Made by a program: the position numbers and the translations under genes. 7,543 nt of DNA from assembly GCA_905193725.1 (NCBI GenBank), contig CAJJPW010000100.1, forward strand, positions 1 through 7,543, written 5' to 3'. Source of the DNA: an uncultured Eubacteriales bacterium (lineage in GTDB: Bacteria; Bacillota; Clostridia; Christensenellales; Christensenellaceae). Position 1 is the stretch's first letter; every line of letters starts with the position of its first letter. Below the pieces are notes generated by a model that made no database searches, was not told the DNA's origin, and worked only from the letters and a program-made list of their open reading frames with translations. Below are positions 5,576-7,543 of the stretch, piece after piece.

Positions 5576-6606
5576 TGCCCATCCCTCCTCTGTCGGAATA
5601 GTAGCCAGCAGAAAATCGGAGCTCCTATTACGCCTGTCAAAATGCTCACCGGCATCTCTGTGATGGCAATGGTCCGCGTGAGGGTGTCTACCACCAGCAT
5701 AAACAGTCCTCCTAGGGCGCCACACAAGGGGATGAGTTTGCGGTTGGATGGCCCTACTAGCATTCTGCCGAAATGGGGCACAATGAGGCCCACCCAGCTA
5801 ATAGTGCCGGCAATACACACCGAGGCAGCCGTCAGCAGTGTGGAGCAGAGTATTGCCACACCTCTAATGGCCCCTACTCTTGCGCCCAACGCCTTTGCTT
5901 CCTCCTCTCCCATAGAGAGCACATCAATCCACCAAGCCATGAGGATGAGGATAACCATGGGTACTATGATGAGTGGAAGCACAACCAGCAGATCGTTCAG
6001 TGTAATATAGGAAAAGCTGCCCATCGTCCAGTAGGTAATGGACGCCAGCTGCGTGTTTGGATCTGCAATGTATTTGAGAAATCCCAATATAGAGGACATG
6101 GCCGTTCCCACGATAATGCCCGATAGCACTAGCATGATGTTGGATCGATTGCGCATAAGAGCGGGGATGCTTACAGTAATTATCACCGCTACAATGCCCC
6201 CGATAAAGGCAAAGATAGAGATATATGCCGTGGTTAAGGAGAGAAGTATGGCAAGGGCCGCACCAATACACGCTCCACTGGATACCCCTAAAAAGTCCGG
6301 AGACACCAAGGGATTTTTGAATATTCCCTGATATGCCGCACCGGACATGGAAAGAGCCGCACCAACTACCACACTGGCCAAAATTCGTGGGATGCGCAAA
6401 CCCAGTACCACATTTTCCGTCATCTCTGGCGCGCCGGTATCCAGTCCCAATATGCTATTGACGATAATTTTAAGGCTCTCTCCCGGCGAAACTGGGTATT
6501 TCCCCACACAGACTGCTAGCACAATGCCCGCAGCCAACAGGCAGAGAACACCCCAAATCCACCACGCTTTGTGCCCCTTTTTCTCCTCTATCCTTTTCAA
6601 ACTCAC
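5572..6606 (-). CDS. ABC importer permease, FecCD/BtuC family
   Basis: A 344-residue multispanning membrane protein, the normal size for FecCD-type permeases (about 330-350, usually ten transmembrane helices, working as a dimer). Family landmarks occur in order: RIPRILASVVVGAALSMSGA (71-90), FKNPLVSPDFLGVSSGA (96-112), TYWTMGSFS (191-199), the LSMGEEEAKALG coupling segment (230-241) that contacts the ATPase, TISWVGLIVPHFGRMLVG (268-285) and EMPVSILTGVIGAP (317-330). Substrates of the family are iron-siderophores, haem, cobalamin, or in the MolB branch molybdate/tungstate. The GTG start (6604-6606) overlaps the stop of the substrate-binding gene as GTGA, but GGAG lies only 2 bases before it. 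TTG two codons later (6598-6600) has an 8-base spacing from the same GGAG and could be the real start. The stop overlaps the ATPase start by 4 bases. Confidence 0.94.
   Translation of the reverse strand: MSLKRIEEKKGHKAWWIWGVLCLLAAGIVLAVCVGKYPVSPGESLKIIVNSILGLDTGAPEMTENVVLGLRIPRILASVVVGAALSMSGAAYQGIFKNPLVSPDFLGVSSGACIGAALAILLSLTTAYISIFAFIGGIVAVIITVSIPALMRNRSNIMLVLSGIIVGTAMSSILGFLKYIADPNTQLASITYWTMGSFSYITLNDLLVVLPLIIVPMVILILMAWWIDVLSMGEEEAKALGARVGAIRGVAILCSTLLTAASVCIAGTISWVGLIVPHFGRMLVGPSNRKLIPLCGALGGLFMLVVDTLTRTIAITEMPVSILTGVIGAPIFCWLLFRQRRDGQ
5584..5589 (-). promoter_or_regulatory. Ribosome binding site that fixes the ATPase start
   Basis: Minus-strand AGGAGG, a perfect anti-16S match, lies 8 bases before ATG 5575 inside the 3' end of the permease gene. 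It supports the short ATPase form over the 50-codon upstream extension. Confidence 0.8.
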
Positions 6607-7543
6607 TGCTCCAATTGATATCCTAAGTATTCTGGGTCAAACGTCTTGCCAAACATAAAGGTGTAGTACTCGTCAATTTCCTCCTCTAGCTGTTCCGCGG
6701 TAAAATACTCAGGGTACATCTTATATAACAGATACATGGTGCCTATGGTGCTACTGACTCCTGGCAAATCCCAAGAATCGATTTTGGCAGGGATTACATA
6801 GATATCCCCATTTTGCACAGCTGTCATGGCACTCCAAGCGGAATCCTCCATGAGTCCCTCTACTGTGTAATCCAGTGGCGTAGAGCTGGTACAAAAGATG
6901 TAATCTGGGTTCCACTCAAACACCTTTTCCACACCTACGTCCACCCAATTGTGATCTTTACCCGTTCCATCAGCCACGCAAATTCCCCCGGCCTTTTCTA
7001 TCATCCAGGATTGGAGCATATCGTCTCCTGCAATGCGACCTTGTTCTCCGCCCAGCACCAGTGCAGTGACTCTTTCCTCCTCGGAGATCTGGGCCACAAT
7101 CTCGTCTATCATCTCAAATTTGCCATTCATCCACTGGATGACTTCCTCTGCCCGATCTTCCTTGCCAAAGTACTTGCCCATCATGGTGAGGGTCTCCTGA
7201 ATATCCTCCATATCCTCCACGGTGATGCACAGCACATCAATGCCCAGATTCTCCACTGCTTCCACCGTTTTATTGTCATTTGACCGGTGAATCAGCACCC
7301 CAGGGTGATAGGAAGCCAGCGCCTCTAGGTCCACTGTGCCGCGTCCCACCGTGCCTGCTCCTGCCAGGCTCTCCTCAGCTTCCGTCCAAAATTTAGACTT
7401 GACGTTTATGGCCTCCACCCTATCGCTGAGATCCAACGCCACAACAAACGGCACCGCTACCGCATACACCGATGCAATGGTGGTGTTTTCCCGATCCTCT
7501 GGGATCTGTAGGATACGGCCTGCGCCGTCCCCCACCTCATTTT
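6603..7543 (-). CDS. ABC importer substrate-binding protein, PeriBP_2 (BtuF/FhuD/MolA-like) family, 5' end outside window
   Basis: The frame runs off the right edge. The visible 312 residues start NEVGDGAGRILQIPED, matching the beginning of the mature domain (D..GR...IPE), so the signal peptide and perhaps a lipobox are missing from the window. A GTG at 7533-7535 is not a credible start because the frame continues upstream. A first lobe contains VYAVAVPFVVALDLSDRVEAI and DLEALASYHPGVLI. An EDMEDIQETLTMMGKYFGKE helix follows, then a second lobe with WVDVGVEKVFEWNPDYIFCT and NGDIYVIPAKIDSW. This is the class III binding-protein layout with a rigid helix between the lobes. It captures the ligand and delivers it to the FecCD permease encoded next, overlapping by 4 bases. 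DSWDLPGVSSTIG near the end probably lines the pocket. The ligand may be a ferric complex, haem, corrinoid or Mo/W oxyanion; the sequence alone does not decide. Confidence 0.9.
   Translation of the reverse strand, partial: NEVGDGAGRILQIPEDRENTTIASVYAVAVPFVVALDLSDRVEAINVKSKFWTEAEESLAGAGTVGRGTVDLEALASYHPGVLIHRSNDNKTVEAVENLGIDVLCITVEDMEDIQETLTMMGKYFGKEDRAEEVIQWMNGKFEMIDEIVAQISEEERVTALVLGGEQGRIAGDDMLQSWMIEKAGGICVADGTGKDHNWVDVGVEKVFEWNPDYIFCTSSTPLDYTVEGLMEDSAWSAMTAVQNGDIYVIPAKIDSWDLPGVSSTIGTMYLLYKMYPEYFTAEQLEEEIDEYYTFMFGKTFDPEYLGYQLEQ

Noticed and set aside
5576..5725. Fifty-codon N-terminal extension of the ATPase reading frame
   Set aside because: It lies in another frame within the permease gene, has His/Arg-rich content unlike any ABC ATPase, and a perfect AGGAGG with ATGA overlap marks the start at 5575.
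5528..6658. Long plus-strand open frames opposite the permease gene
   Set aside because: They mirror the strongly supported minus-strand permease gene, contain no recognisable domain and lack ribosome sites.
6813..7283. 156-codon plus-strand frame opposite the binding-protein gene
   Set aside because: It is antisense to a clear PeriBP_2 coding sequence, rich in His and Cys as expected for a shadow frame.
1..7543. CRISPR array, insertion sequence or toxin-antitoxin pair
   Set aside because: No regularly spaced repeats, transposase motifs, terminal inverted repeats or paired small genes were found on either strand.

Overview
The window looks like a chromosomal segment of a low-to-mid-GC Gram-positive bacterium, most likely a clostridial Bacillota. 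The reasons are purine-rich AGGAGG-type ribosome sites, several lipobox lipoproteins, a tRNA gene with an encoded CCA end, AT-rich intergenic DNA and four-base ATGA/GTGA gene overlaps. The exact taxon cannot be read from the sequence.

Left part (1-1490, plus strand). The window opens in strikingly AT-rich DNA holding the 3' end of a truncated UDPGP-family uridylyltransferase gene. That reading frame stops within four codons of a conserved strand. A near-consensus promoter (265-294) follows, with a 9-bp inverted repeat right at the predicted transcription start, and then a complete LacI-family repressor gene. A bidirectional terminator (1460-1484) separates it from convergent transcription on the other strand.

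Middle (1493-3536, minus strand). tRNA-Val(GAC) has its own promoter. Upstream of it on the same strand lies a compact three-gene operon: a rhodanese-fold lipoprotein, an FMN-binding (SGAT-motif) lipoprotein, and a cytoplasmic THEP1-like NTPase whose probable start overlaps the flavoprotein stop codon.

Right part (3655-7543, minus strand). A FecCD/BtuCD-type importer runs from a substrate-binding protein (cut by the window end) to a permease and an ATPase with 4-bp overlaps. After 54 bp comes a third lipoprotein with two tandem domains resembling the sulfite-oxidase/molybdopterin-binding fold but without the usual molybdenum-binding Cys motif. A hairpin with a U-rich tail, which can fold in two mutually exclusive ways, closes this block.

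Taken together, about 6 kb of minus-strand DNA encodes a metal- or metal-complex-type importer followed by three predicted surface-anchored proteins with redox or sulfur-chemistry folds and a small NTPase. My reading is an extracytoplasmic redox module tied to uptake of a metal, metal oxyanion or metal complex. The individual families are well supported; the idea that they form one system is inference from gene order.
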